A stretch of DNA of 64,000 nt from NCBI RefSeq assembly GCF_017573545.1, contig NZ_JAGEOK010000021.1, positions 109,820 to 173,819 of the forward strand, written 5' to 3'. Origin of the DNA: Actinomadura nitritigenes (GTDB lineage: Bacteria > Actinomycetota > Actinomycetes > Streptosporangiales > Streptosporangiaceae). Made by a program: the position numbers and the translations under genes. Below are positions 50,212 to 58,564 of the stretch, one piece after another. Below the pieces are notes generated by a model, which saw nothing but the letters and a program-made list of their open reading frames with translations, made no database searches and was not told the DNA's origin. Every line of letters starts with the position of its first letter. The stretch's first letter is position 1.

Positions 50212-50601
50212 TCACTGGCCTGCAGCGTCGTCGCGTTGGTGTTGCCAGGAGGGCGGAAGGCGCTGGTACCGGTAGACGCCGTAAGCCTTGTGGCCGTTGA
50301 TGTGACTGTGTGAATGCAGGCATAGCTCCATGCCGTGCGGCGCAATGACGCCGAGGTATTCGACCAACCCTTCCCTGGACCTCGCAGCGAACGACAGAAC
50401 GTTGCCCTCCACCGAGTACGGACCGCGGGGCAGGCGGGGGTGGTCGGGAAGCAGCCAGCGGGCCACCGACACGACGGTCTCCTCCAACGGGAGATCATGC
50501 TCGACGGAGACGGCCATGCCCTCGCCTGTCGGGAAGAAGCGCAGGAACGAGGTGTACGCCTGGCCTTGCTCGGCGTACAGGCCGTCGAAGCGGAGCTGCA
50601 C
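50212..50601 (-). CDS. Small conserved hypothetical protein (129 aa)
   Basis: No family is recognised. The product (VQLRFDGLYAEQGQAYTSFLRFFPTGEGMAVSVEHDLPLEE near its start) reads as a compact, beta-rich soluble domain with a HSHSHINGHK segment late in the chain. GTG 50601 follows GGAGG by six bases, which supports the start well; an in-frame TTG 12 codons upstream has no ribosome site. It stands alone. Confidence 0.65.
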   Translation of the reverse strand: MQLRFDGLYAEQGQAYTSFLRFFPTGEGMAVSVEHDLPLEETVVSVARWLLPDHPRLPRGPYSVEGNVLSFAARSREGLVEYLGVIAPHGMELCLHSHSHINGHKAYGVYRYQRLPPSWQHQRDDAAGQ

Positions 50602-50888
50602 GTGATTCCTCCAGGGGTCGGAAATATCTTCCAACACACACGGAGGGGCGTGACGTTCGTACGCGACCGGGAGACCTCCCCGGCCGATCCTCCCGGAGCC
50701 GGAGTGCCCCGCCGGAGGCGCCTTGTGCGGTGCTCGCCGCCAGTCCGCCCATGCCCGGTTCCGACATGGAGTGAGTCACCGAGGACCTCGAAGAGGAAGA
50801 GTCGGAAGACCGCGACGAACGGATGCGGGTCCTCCCGGACGAGATCTTGTTGCGGGAGGACGAGTACTGCGCGACGGTCAAGTGGCGG

Positions 50889-51743
50889 CTATTGCGCCGA
50901 TCTGGATTCGGTGGGGAAGTCCTCGATGCCGAGGACCCGCAACAGATCCAGCCGCTCGCGGGTCTCGGCGTCGGCAGGGGTGAGCACCAGCAGCTGCTGG
51001 CTCTGGTCGGGAGTGATCAGCGTCTCGCAGTCCAGCAGCAGGCGGCCCACTCGCGGGTGCAGCATGGTCTTGCGGTCGGCGCGCCGGACCGCCACCTCGT
51101 GCTCGGCCCACAGCCGCCGGAAGTCGGCGCTGGCGGCCTGCAATCGTTCGATGAGTCCGGCGACGGCGGGGTCACCGGTTCGGCGGCCGGCGGCCGCGCG
51201 CAGGTCGGCCACGAGCTTGCGGGCGTAGTGCTCCTGCTCCTCGACCGGGGCGACCGCGCGGGCGGCGGCGTCGGTGAACCAGCGGTAGGCGACGTAGCGC
51301 TGATCGCCGGAGAAGCCCGTGTGGTCGCCGGTCACCAGGACGGCCGCCCGGTTCTGGGCGAGGACCTCGCCCAGGTCGGACAGGACCAAGGCCGGGGTCT
51401 CGCCGAGCAGGTCGAGCATGCGCATCAGGCCGGCGCGGGCCAGGCGGGCCGCTCCGTCGGCGGGCGGCGGCCGGTGGCCGGCCAGGTGGAACAGGTGGTC
51501 GCGTTCGTCGTCGGACAGACGCAAGGCCCGGGCCAGCGCGCCGAGCAACTGAGGCGAGGGCTGACTGCTGCGGCCCTGTTCGAGGCGTACGACGTAGTCC
51601 ACCGACATACCGGCGAGCATGGCCACCTCTTCCCGGCGCAGGCCGGTGGTGCGGCGACGGGGGCCGTCGGCGATGCCGACCTCGGCCGGGCGGATCGCCT
51701 CGCGGCGGCGGCGCAGGAAGTCGGCGAGCTGGTCACGTTGCAC
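50889..51743 (-). CDS. MmyB-type XRE transcriptional regulator
   Basis: A 284-residue regulator with a Xre helix-turn-helix at about 4-80 (LADFLRRRREAIRPAEVGI, then RTTGLRREEVAMLAGMSVDYVVRLEQGR) and a MmyB-like PAS-type ligand domain at about 105-275 (NRAAVLVTGDHTGFSGDQRYVAYRWFTDAAAR). The family usually represses a divergent oxidoreductase gene, and here an aldo/keto reductase starts 128 bases away. GTG 51743 lies six bases after GACGAT, so a leaderless mRNA is possible. Confidence 0.9.
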   Translation of the reverse strand: MQRDQLADFLRRRREAIRPAEVGIADGPRRRTTGLRREEVAMLAGMSVDYVVRLEQGRSSQPSPQLLGALARALRLSDDERDHLFHLAGHRPPPADGAARLARAGLMRMLDLLGETPALVLSDLGEVLAQNRAAVLVTGDHTGFSGDQRYVAYRWFTDAAARAVAPVEEQEHYARKLVADLRAAAGRRTGDPAVAGLIERLQAASADFRRLWAEHEVAVRRADRKTMLHPRVGRLLLDCETLITPDQSQQLLVLTPADAETRERLDLLRVLGIEDFPTESRSAQ

Positions 51744-51871
51744 GGCCCCATCGTCCCTCGCGGCGGCGAGCGTATCCAGGGAGCGGCTCTCCCACGATGA
51801 ACGCTCCGCTCCCGTACGTCCGGGCTCGGGCGCAGGGTTGGAGGACGACATCGAGAACGAAGGAGAACCTG

Positions 51872-52867
51872 ATGCGGACACGAACCCTCGGCAGGATCGG
51901 ACCGGCCACCTCCGCGCTGGGCCTGGGCGCGATGGGCATGTCGGGCGCCTACGGCGCGGCCGACCGCGCGGAGAGCATCGCCACCGTGCACGCCGCGCTG
52001 GAGGGCGGCGTCACGCTGATCGACACCGCCGACTTCTACGCCATGGGCCACAACGAGCTGCTGCTCGCCGAGGCGCTGCGCGGCCGGGATCGCGACAGTT
52101 ACCAGCTGAGCGTCAAGTTCGGCATGCTGCGGGGCCCGGGCGCGGAGTTCGGCGGGCAGGACGGCCGTCCCGAGGCGGTGAAGAACTTCCTGGCCTACTC
52201 GCTGACCCGGCTGGGCACCGACCACATCGACATCTACCGCCCTGCGCGGCTGGATCCGGCGGTGCCGATCGAGGAGACGGTGGGTGCGATCAAGGACCTG
52301 ATCGACGCCGGGCACGTGCGGTACCTGGGGCTCTCGGAGGTCGACGCGGCGACGATCCGCCGGGCGCACACCGTGCACCCGGTCGCCGACCTGCAGATCG
52401 AGTACTCGCTGATCTCCCGGGCGGTGGAGGCGGAGGTCCTCCCCACGCTGCGGGAGCTGGGCATCGGCCTGACCGCCTACGGCGTGCTCGGCCGCGGCCT
52501 CATCTCCGGGCACTGGAAGGCCGGCCACACCGCGGGGCCCGGCGACACCCGCGGTTTCAGCCCGCGGTTCGCCGGCGGGAACGTGGAACACAACCTCGCC
52601 CTCGTGGAGGCGCTGCGCCGGGTCGCCGCCGCGAAGGGGTCCACCGTCGCCCAACTGGCCATCGCCTGGGTGGCTGCGCAAGGCCCGGACATCGTGCCGC
52701 TGGTCGGCGCTCGCACCCGCGAACGGCTGGCCGAGGCGCTGCCCGCGATGGAGCTGAACCTCACCGCGGACGACCTCGCCGAGATCGAGAAGGCGGTACC
52801 GCCAGGCGTGGCGCGCGGCGACCGATACCCGGCCGCGTTCATGTCCACCCTCGGCGTGGGCAACTGA
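51872..52867 (+). CDS. Aldo/keto reductase
   Basis: A 331-residue NADPH-dependent aldo/keto reductase: TALGLGAMGMSGAYG start (ATSALGLGAMGMSG), catalytic Asp in LIDTADFYAMGHNE, Tyr in DFY and Lys in LSVKFGM. The usual catalytic His segment (LYxxHRxD) reads IDIYRPARLDP, so His is replaced; this variant occurs in actinomycete members, as far as I recall. AAGGAGAA precedes ATG 51872. It is divergent from, and probably controlled by, the MmyB-type regulator. Confidence 0.88.
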   Translation: MRTRTLGRIGPATSALGLGAMGMSGAYGAADRAESIATVHAALEGGVTLIDTADFYAMGHNELLLAEALRGRDRDSYQLSVKFGMLRGPGAEFGGQDGRPEAVKNFLAYSLTRLGTDHIDIYRPARLDPAVPIEETVGAIKDLIDAGHVRYLGLSEVDAATIRRAHTVHPVADLQIEYSLISRAVEAEVLPTLRELGIGLTAYGVLGRGLISGHWKAGHTAGPGDTRGFSPRFAGGNVEHNLALVEALRRVAAAKGSTVAQLAIAWVAAQGPDIVPLVGARTRERLAEALPAMELNLTADDLAEIEKAVPPGVARGDRYPAAFMSTLGVGN

Positions 52868-53007
52868 GCACGGCTCTCCAGCAGGCTCCCCTCCGGCACA
52901 GGTGACAGACCGTCTCGCGCGAACACCCGACAACAATTCAGGACAGAAACCGGCCTATGAAGCACCTATGTTTCAGCCGGCCGAGCAGTACCAGCGAGAG
53001 GACGCCA

Positions 53008-53541
53008 ATGCCCGAGCAGATCAACGCCGCGCCCGAGGGCTACACCACCGTCGCGCCCTGGGTCGTCACCGACGACACAGGAGCTTTCCTCGACTTCGTC
53101 GGCCGAGTATTCGACGGCGAGGAACTCGGGCGGGTGCAGACCGAGGACGGCTTGATCGGTCATGGTGAGATCCGGATCGGCGACACGGTCGTGCTGGCCT
53201 TCGATCGTCACGCGGACTGGCCTCACATGCCGAGCCTGCTGCGCGTGTTCGTCGCCGACGCCGACCGGGTGTTCCAACGAGCCGTCGCGGCCGGCGGCCA
53301 TGTCGTCACCCCTGTGGCGGACAACGCCTTCGGTCAACGCGGAGGGCGAATCAAAGACCCATTCGGCAACATCTGGTGGGTGGTCAGCAGCGTTGAGTAC
53401 GTCTCAGAGGAGGAGATGTGGAAACGGCTACAGGAACCCGTCTACGCCGAAGGCATGCGCGTGGCGCAGGAGACCCTCGACGCTGAACTCAGCGGCCGAC
53501 ACCAGGGCCGCAGCAGCGCACCGGTCAAGACGACCGGCTGA
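53008..53541 (+). CDS. VOC-family protein
   Basis: A 177-residue glyoxalase/VOC-fold protein of the PhnB type: TTVAPWVVTDDTGAFLDFVGRVFDGEELGRVQTEDGLIGHGEIRIGDTVVLAFD at the start and RGGRIKDPFGNIWWVVSSVEYVSEEEMWKRL near the middle. GAGAGGA lies before ATG 53008. It may be an antibiotic- or toxin-handling protein or a plain isomerase; no substrate can be given. It stands alone downstream of the aldo/keto reductase. Confidence 0.85.
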   Translation: MPEQINAAPEGYTTVAPWVVTDDTGAFLDFVGRVFDGEELGRVQTEDGLIGHGEIRIGDTVVLAFDRHADWPHMPSLLRVFVADADRVFQRAVAAGGHVVTPVADNAFGQRGGRIKDPFGNIWWVVSSVEYVSEEEMWKRLQEPVYAEGMRVAQETLDAELSGRHQGRSSAPVKTTG

Positions 53542-53899
53542 CCTGATACTCATCCGGGGCCCCGTGAAGGACAGCCCATACGAGTCAATTCGAAATACCT
53601 CCCGCTTACGGCCGTTGACGGGTCGGAAATCCTCTGACGACCCAAGGTAAAATCCGCATTCTGGGCGGACGGTCGACGCGGCGCGCCAGGACCGGACGGA
53701 ACAGGCCGCCCGCCCGGGCGCGCCGGCGCGGGCGGCGGCGCCATCGCGACCGGAAGAGGAGGTACAGCGCGAGCCAGGCGAGGGTGCACAGGGCACCGAT
53801 CACGGTGAACGCGGACGCACGAGCTTCCAGAGGCCGGTGGGCAGGGTAGACACGAGGCTTACCGTCCCGGCCTTGAGGATCACCGCGAGCCGCCTGCTT
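53542..53899. other. Gene-poor region with a decayed membrane-protein remnant
   Basis: Apart from the frameshifted membrane-protein remnant annotated separately, no gene, promoter or repeat is evident. The right edge abuts the stop of the PknH-like lipoprotein gene. Confidence 0.45.
53606..53852 (-). pseudogene. Possible frameshifted membrane-protein remnant
   Basis: On the minus strand a GTG at 53852 opens VSTLPTGLWKL and then runs into a stop. A second frame carries on with ASAFTVIGALCTLAWLALYLLFRSRW, a convincing membrane helix, followed by a run of Arg-rich sequence with no known domain. One indel near 53815 would join the two. It may be the 3' end of a lost membrane-protein gene; a real short protein from GTG 53803 cannot be excluded. 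Confidence 0.3.
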
Positions 53900-54556
53900 T
53901 CACAGGTGGCGCCGGACCTTGCCCGCGGCCTGGCTCAGGTGGTTGTCGACCAGGCCCGGGGCGCCGGTCAGGCTTACGGCCACGGAGCCCATGCGCACGA
54001 ATTCCTCCTCGATGACGATGGTGCGCGCCGGTCCCACCATCGTCACGGTCATCCCGAACTGCTCGTCACCGAGCTGGGGGACGTGCACCTGGCTGACCGT
54101 GGCCTGGACAGGGGTCGTTCCGGAGGTGAAGGTGAACGAGCGGCAGGAGGACATCGCCCGGACGGCGCCGCCCAGAACGGTGGACAGCCGCGAGGGGGAG
54201 TCGCTGAAGAGGGTCTCCGTCACTTGCGACGAGCTGTCGTAGCCGTACTGGAACGCCCTCGCCGTCTGCGCGGCGAACGAGGTGGCGAACATCTTCGACA
54301 GCTCCGGACAGCCCTGAAGCCCGACGTTGTCGTCGCCGCCACCAGACTCGGCCGGTACTTCGGAATAGTTGGCCCCCAACTCGGACGTCGTCAGGAGCAG
54401 TGCGTCAAGCTCGGCTTTGGCCATCGGCTTGGAAGGCGAACCCTGGGTGCGCGATGCCGCGCCGCCGGGCGTGCGAGGCGTCGCCAACGGCGGACGCGCG
54501 GCCACCGTCTGCTTCCCGTCTCCGGTGGCAGGGCCGCAACCGGTCGCCGCGGCCAT
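53900..54556 (-). CDS. Lipoprotein with PknH-like sensor domain
   Basis: A protein of at least 218 residues. After MAAATGC (lipobox ATGC) and a spacer, a PknH-like extracellular domain spans about 45-215. It has two conserved-type Cys (VGLQGCPELSKMF and MSSCRSFTF) that could form a disulfide. The ATG at 54556 leaves no basic region or hydrophobic core before the lipobox. The missing signal (RKERGPRRISARHDRFSAAL and on) is encoded upstream in frame, but only an ATC codon at 54634 follows the AAGGAG site. A second lipoprotein gene lies upstream on the same strand. Confidence 0.75.
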   Translation of the reverse strand: MAAATGCGPATGDGKQTVAARPPLATPRTPGGAASRTQGSPSKPMAKAELDALLLTTSELGANYSEVPAESGGGDDNVGLQGCPELSKMFATSFAAQTARAFQYGYDSSSQVTETLFSDSPSRLSTVLGGAVRAMSSCRSFTFTSGTTPVQATVSQVHVPQLGDEQFGMTVTMVGPARTIVIEEEFVRMGSVAVSLTGAPGLVDNHLSQAAGKVRRHL

Positions 54557-54754
54557 GAGCGCCGCCGCGACCAGCGCGGCGGAGAACCTGTCGTGGCGCG
54601 CTGAGATGCGACGCGGCCCGCGTTCCTTCCGGATGGGCGATCTCCTTGAAGGTGTTTCGTGTCGAATGGGAACGTGTCCGAAGTTCGCGCCCCTGACGGG
54701 GTGAAAGGGCCGATGCTCGGCATCCCCGGTTCATCGGGCGGACTCCACGACGCC

Positions 54755-55300
54755 CTAAGGGATGATGTCGGCGACGATCGTTGTCGAGCCGTTGCGGCAG
54801 GAGGACACCCGTCCGGTCCGGCCGGACTCGGCGGAGGAGTTCGACGCGCACGTCCATCCGTCCACGGTGGCCACGCCCGCGGAGCCCTGCTTGGGCGTGC
54901 TCGGCCGGTAGTAGGCGCGGAGCACCCTGAGGACCGTCGCGCAGGTCGTCCGGCCGGTCTGGACGGCCGCGGCGAGCAGATCGCCGTTGGCCGCCTTGAC
55001 CTCGCCGCAGACGGTGTGCGGACCGACCGGCTTCGGGCGCGGAGCGGCCGGCTTCCGGCTCGGGGAGGCGGGCTTCGTCGCGGAACCGGCCGGTTCCGGG
55101 CTGGACGAGGCGGCCGGGGCGGTGGACGCGGCGCTCGTCTCCGGAACGGCAGAGGTCGATGAGGCCTGAGCGCTGGGGGCGGGGGCCGTCCGGGAGGGCG
55201 CCTTGCCCTCGCAGGCGGCCAGGGTGAGCAGGAGCACGGCGGATGCGGCGAGAAGGGGCGAGCGCAACTGATCAACTCCGCGGCGGGGAAACAACCGCAC
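54755..55300 (-). CDS. Lipoprotein with Ala/Pro/Ser-rich spacer
   Basis: A 181-residue lipoprotein: signal LLAASAVLLLTLAAC (Cys30), an Ala/Ser/Thr/Pro-rich disordered spacer (about 35-95) and a small C-terminal domain (about 96-181) with Cys at CGEV, TTCATV, WTCAS and SSCRN, which may pair as disulfides. The ending VSSCRNGSTTIVADI is typical of actinomycete envelope lipoproteins with no known role. GTG 55300 has GGGAG four bases upstream; TTG 55267 with GGAG eight bases upstream is an equally fair start and also keeps the signal. Confidence 0.72.
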   Translation of the reverse strand: MRLFPRRGVDQLRSPLLAASAVLLLTLAACEGKAPSRTAPAPSAQASSTSAVPETSAASTAPAASSSPEPAGSATKPASPSRKPAAPRPKPVGPHTVCGEVKAANGDLLAAAVQTGRTTCATVLRVLRAYYRPSTPKQGSAGVATVDGWTCASNSSAESGRTGRVSSCRNGSTTIVADIIP

Positions 55301-55382
55301 GAGTCTCCCACAAAATGATCAACTTCACCCTCGGCGGTTCGGTGACCAGGCGAAACGCCCGGCGCGTGCATCGTCGCCGAGC

Positions 55383-55511
55383 CAAGACGGCGCCTGGCAT
55401 CGCGCCCGATCGGCCTACGTCCCCGAACAGGTGGCTCGCGAGTATGCGCACCTGACCCCGGACCGGGAAACCCTCACCGACCCCGTCCCGGCCATCTTCC
55501 CCCCCGCCTAA
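55383..55511 (+). pseudogene. Unidentified gene fragment (mobile-element debris)
   Basis: In one frame the sequence reads AWHRARSAYVPEQVAREYAH and on to a stop at 55509, ending PVPAIFPPA, which looks like the C-terminus of a real protein. No start or ribosome site is present. It directly precedes the RepSA-like fragment, so it is probably part of the same decayed integrative element. Confidence 0.3.
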
Positions 55512-55587
55512 GCGCCGCTTCCTTCCGGCTCGGCGTGAGCCCTGATCGCGCCACGCCCCTACCCGGCTCATGGGGGCTGCCCGATGA

Positions 55588-56022
55588 CTGCCACAGCAGG
55601 CCGTAGCGGGCTACATCGCCAAGCACGCCACCAAAGCCGCCGAATGCGTCGGCACCCTGGACCGGCGCCTTGACCCCGCTGACGACCGGGCCAACCTGCC
55701 GCTCACTCCGCACGCCGAGCGACTCATCAGCGAATGCCTGACCTTGGGTGCCCTCGACGAGTTCGCAGACCTCCGGCTCGTCCAGTGGGCTCACATGCTC
55801 GGCTTCCGGAGCCACTTCTCCACCAAGTCCCGCCGGTACTCCACCACCCTCGGCACACTGCGGGCCGCTCGCATCGCCTTCATCCGCGAGCAGTCCCCCG
55901 GCTGGCTACCGCCCGACGACCAGGACCCTGACCTGATCCTCGCCATCGGCGAATGGCGCTTCGCAAGCCAGGACCCCACACGCGGCGAGACGCTCGTCAC
56001 CGCCGCACTCACCAGCTGCTGA
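55588..56022 (+). pseudogene. RepSA-like replication initiator, C-terminal fragment
   Basis: A 144-codon frame without a start, encoding AVAGYIAKHATKAAECVGTL, then LTPHAERLISECLTLGAL and SHFSTKSRRYSTTLGTLRAAR. This matches the C-terminal part of RepSA-type initiators of pSAM2-like integrative elements as I know them. A stop at 55585-55587 truncates it on the left. The excisionase-like frame overlaps its 3' end, as in complete elements (repSA then xis then int). The missing middle of such a protein is found 2 kb downstream at 58050-58313. Confidence 0.7.
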
Positions 56023-56173
56023 CGGTCGTTGAGGCGGCGGACTACCTCAATACCTCGCAGCGGTTCCCGCATCGTCTCATCGCCGGACGGCGCATCCGCT
56101 CCGTCAAGCTCGGACGCTTCGTGTGCATCCCTGAATTCAGGCGTACCGGCTGCTGCGCGCCGTACTCATGACC
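56013..56173 (+). pseudogene. Excisionase fragment joined to integrase scrap
   Basis: Codons from 56013 read LLTVVEAADYLNTSQRFPHR, then LIAGRRIRSVKLGRFVCIPE, a typical excisionase/MerR-like helix-turn-helix of actinomycete integrative elements, without its start codon. Right after IPE the homology jumps. In another frame 56138-56173 reads QAYRLLRAVLMT, the core-binding helix of pSAM2-type tyrosine integrases. A deletion has evidently fused xis to the middle of int and removed the catalytic domain. Confidence 0.6.
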
Positions 56174-56212
56174 CACCACCTACCGCAGCTACTGCGTGCT
56201 GGTTTCGAGTGC

Positions 56213-56662
56213 CTAGGATTGACTGCCTCCGGGCCTTCCGGCTCCCTCCTCGCCGAAGACCATGCGATGTCCGCGTGCTGTGTCCATGTACTCGCGGACT
56301 CGGCGGATCAGGCCGTCTCGGAGTTCGAAGACGAAGCAGTAGTCGTTGGCGTAGTGGTTGCCGTTGGCGAGCGTGGCCGTCATGGTCTCCTCCACGATCA
56401 CGTGGTCACCGTCGGCATAGAGGCCATGGAAGGTGACAGTGACGTCGCGCGCAAAGAAGCGAGGGAAGTCCTCGGCGAGAAAGCGCACGATCGCCTCCCG
56501 GCCGACTATGTGACCGGAACCTTCCAACGCGACGGCGGTCGCATTGCCCAGGGGGGCCAGCCACTCGGCGTCCTCGGTGAAGACGGCGGAGATCTGATCC
56601 GCATCGTGGGTGGCAAAGGCTTTCCAGGCGTTTTGGATGACGTCCCGGCTTTGTTGTGACAT
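56213..56662 (-). CDS. SnoaL/NTF2-like protein
   Basis: A 149-residue NTF2-fold protein of the SnoaL-like polyketide-cyclase/ketosteroid-isomerase type: NAWKAFATHDADQISAVFTEDAEWLAPLGN, HIVGREAIVRFLAEDFPRFFARDVTVTF, HGLYADGDHVIVEETMTATLANG, and DGLIRRVREYMDTARGHRMVFG. Catalytic Asp residues are not certain. It reads against the mobile-element fragments that flank it and looks intact, so it may be cargo or a resident gene caught between integrations. No clear ribosome site precedes the ATG. Confidence 0.82.
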   Translation of the reverse strand: MSQQSRDVIQNAWKAFATHDADQISAVFTEDAEWLAPLGNATAVALEGSGHIVGREAIVRFLAEDFPRFFARDVTVTFHGLYADGDHVIVEETMTATLANGNHYANDYCFVFELRDGLIRRVREYMDTARGHRMVFGEEGAGRPGGSQS

Positions 56663-56689
56663 GGCAGCGACCCTAGACAGGTTGCGAGG

Positions 56690-56851
56690 AAGGGACTGGC
56701 AGGTTTACGACATCAACGTTGGCGTCCTGTGCCGCTGGCACCACTGCGCCCGGTCGCTGAAACGGCGGCCGCTGCCGATCGGATATCGCGGGTGCTCGCG
56801 GCCCCGTACGCCTACGCCTCCGACGGCCCGGCGCCGGATAGGGGGCTGTGA
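56690..56851 (+). pseudogene. Unidentified 3' gene remnant
   Basis: A frame without a start reads RPVPLAPLRPVAETAAAADR and continues to a stop ending DRGL at 56849-56851. That stop overlaps the ATG of the next small gene (TGATG), the arrangement of a coupled operon. The 5' part is missing. It is probably debris of an integrative element. Confidence 0.3.
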
Positions 56852-57097
56852 TGAGCGGGCGTCCTGTCCGGGTCATGCTGCCCGACGAGGTCGAGGCGTG
56901 GCCGCTCACTGACCACATAGCGCGGGAGCGGCAAGTACTGGCCGTCTGGCACGGCAAGGCAACCGGCTCGTGGTGGGCGCTGGTGACACTGCCCGATCAA
57001 GGCTGGGAAGGCGGCGGGAACGGCTCGTAGAGGCAGCGAACCCGGCGGAACTGCGTAAGGCGATCGCTCATCCGGAGGGTTGGCCGTGGCCGCGCTG
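56851..57097 (+). pseudogene. Small hypothetical gene with frameshift
   Basis: The ATG at 56851 follows GGGGG and opens a frame (VRVMLPDEVEAWPLTDHIAR, VLAVWHGKATGSWWALVTLP) that stops at 57030. In the adjacent frame the sense continues across the stop as RRERLVEAANPAELRKAIAHPEGWPWPR to a stop at 57095. An indel near 57010-57020 would give one 80-residue protein. Such small proteins are found in actinomycete integrative elements; function unknown. Confidence 0.45.
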
Positions 57098-57147
57098 AGC
57101 CGAGCAGGGCGCGCTGATCCCTGAACCCGCCTTCCCCCCGGCACAGC

Positions 57148-57960
57148 TCATGCTTCGGCCGTTCCGCTGGCGAGCAGTGCCCGATGCGGCAGCGCGAGCC
57201 GTCCGTCTGGACCGGTGAACTCAGCACTGAGGAGATCGAAATGCCGTTTGATCTCCGCTCGGGTCTCGGGCGGTTGGGTGGCGACGAGGTGGCCGATGAA
57301 ACCGACACCCGACTCTGCGCCATGCCACCACCCCTGTGCGGAGGTCTGATGGTCCCAGGCGATGGTCCGGCAAGAGGGCTTGGAAATCCCGGCGGCCCGC
57401 AGCAGGTCCACGAGCCCCTGTTCAGTGCGCGGGAAATCGGCCTCAGAGGCCATGACCGGCCGGTGGATCTTGTGCTGCACGCCAGCGGCCTCGATCGCTC
57501 GTCCCAGCAAAGCCCGCCCTGCCCCGCCCGGAACGGCCCACATCGTCACAGCGATCCGGCCGCCCGGCCGGGTCACCCGGCCCAACTCCGCCAGCGAACG
57601 CCGTGGCCGCCCCACATGGTCCAGCACGAAGTTGGCGGTCACCGCATCGAAGGCATCATCAGCGAAGGGAAGAACAGGCAGCTCTGCGACACCGACCTCA
57701 GCCGACGGCACGGCCTTCGCAGCCAGTTCCACCATCCCCGGGTCGGCATCAACGGCGCTAACCCGGGCGCTCCTCGCGAACGCGTCAGCAGCGACGTTCC
57801 CTGACCCAGTGCCCACATCAAGTAGACGGACGCCGGGACCGGCTCCGACGGCATCGAGCAAATCCCCGATCGGATACGCGCACACCGCGGCGAAGGATTC
57901 CGCATACGCGACCGCCTGCCCTGACCAGACAGAACGCGCGCTCTCCCCCAACTCGCTCAT
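57148..57960 (-). CDS. Class I SAM-dependent methyltransferase
   Basis: A 270-residue methyltransferase of the UbiE/Methyltransf_11 type. SAM-binding motif I is VRLLDVGTGSGNVAADAF, motif II has SAVDADPGMVELAAKA, followed by LPFADDAFDAVTANFVLDHV and RVTRPGGRIAVTMW (motifs III and post-III). The small-molecule substrate is unknown. ATG 57960 gives the normal N-terminus; an upstream in-frame extension runs into the RepSA fragment. It looks intact though it lies between mobile-element pieces. Confidence 0.85.
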   Translation of the reverse strand: MSELGESARSVWSGQAVAYAESFAAVCAYPIGDLLDAVGAGPGVRLLDVGTGSGNVAADAFARSARVSAVDADPGMVELAAKAVPSAEVGVAELPVLPFADDAFDAVTANFVLDHVGRPRRSLAELGRVTRPGGRIAVTMWAVPGGAGRALLGRAIEAAGVQHKIHRPVMASEADFPRTEQGLVDLLRAAGISKPSCRTIAWDHQTSAQGWWHGAESGVGFIGHLVATQPPETRAEIKRHFDLLSAEFTGPDGRLALPHRALLASGTAEA

Positions 57961-58049
57961 TGAAGCCCCAACCCAATAGACCAACCGCATCCCTGCCGAG
58001 AACAGACGGTAGCCCACCGTTCGGGCTGGCAACCAGGTATGCACATCAC

Positions 58050-58313
58050 CTGCGGCGGCGCTTCACGATCGCCAAGGTCGCCGAACACCAGCGCCGGGGC
58101 GGCGTCCACTTCCATGCGGTCATCCGCTTCGACGGTCCCGGAGGCCCGACCGCACCGCCGCCCGGCTGGACGGACGTCCGGCTCCTGGAAGACGCCGTCC
58201 GGCACGCCGTCGGCGCCGTGTCGGCCACCACTCCGGCCGGCCCCGACATCCCGGCCCGCTCCCTGACCTGGGATCCGCAAGTGGACGTCCGGGCCATGAC
58301 CTCCTCCGGACAT
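58050..58313 (+). pseudogene. RepSA-like replication initiator, middle fragment
   Basis: In one frame: LRRRFTIAKVAEHQRRGGVH, then FHAVIRFDGPGGPTAPPPGW and LTWDPQVDVRAMTSSGH. This is the central HUH-like part of RepSA-type initiators (RRGxVHFHAVIR is the recognisable core). Neither the N-terminus nor the C-terminal GYIAKHATK part follows it; that part lies upstream at 55588-56022. After 58313 the frame loses similarity. The order shows rearrangement or tandem element copies. Confidence 0.65.
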
Positions 58314-58564
58314 GCTCGACGACGACATTCGGACCCGCACCGTGTGGTTGGCGGCGTCACAGCGCTTGAGCGCGGTGACCTTACCCCAACGCAGACTTGC
58401 GAAGGCGGCCAGGAGGATGGGCTGCTGTGTGAGCGAGCCGTTGCCGCCGGATGCCGCTCACGTGCCCCGTCGCCCGCAGCTGACCGCCCGGCCTCGGGCC
58501 GCCCGGTTCCCTCAGGTTGAGTTCCTTACCAGGCCCCGCGCCAGACATCCCCGTCTCCGTCCCG

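Noticed and set aside
50641..50888. Acidic open frame near 50777-50890 (EDLEEEESEDRDER)
   Set aside because: No start with ribosome site, and it runs into the antisense of the MmyB-type regulator; too short to support as a gene.
58314..58564. Possible continuation of the RepSA fragment
   Set aside because: The frame stays open but similarity to replication initiators stops at about 58313, and no other protein is recognised.
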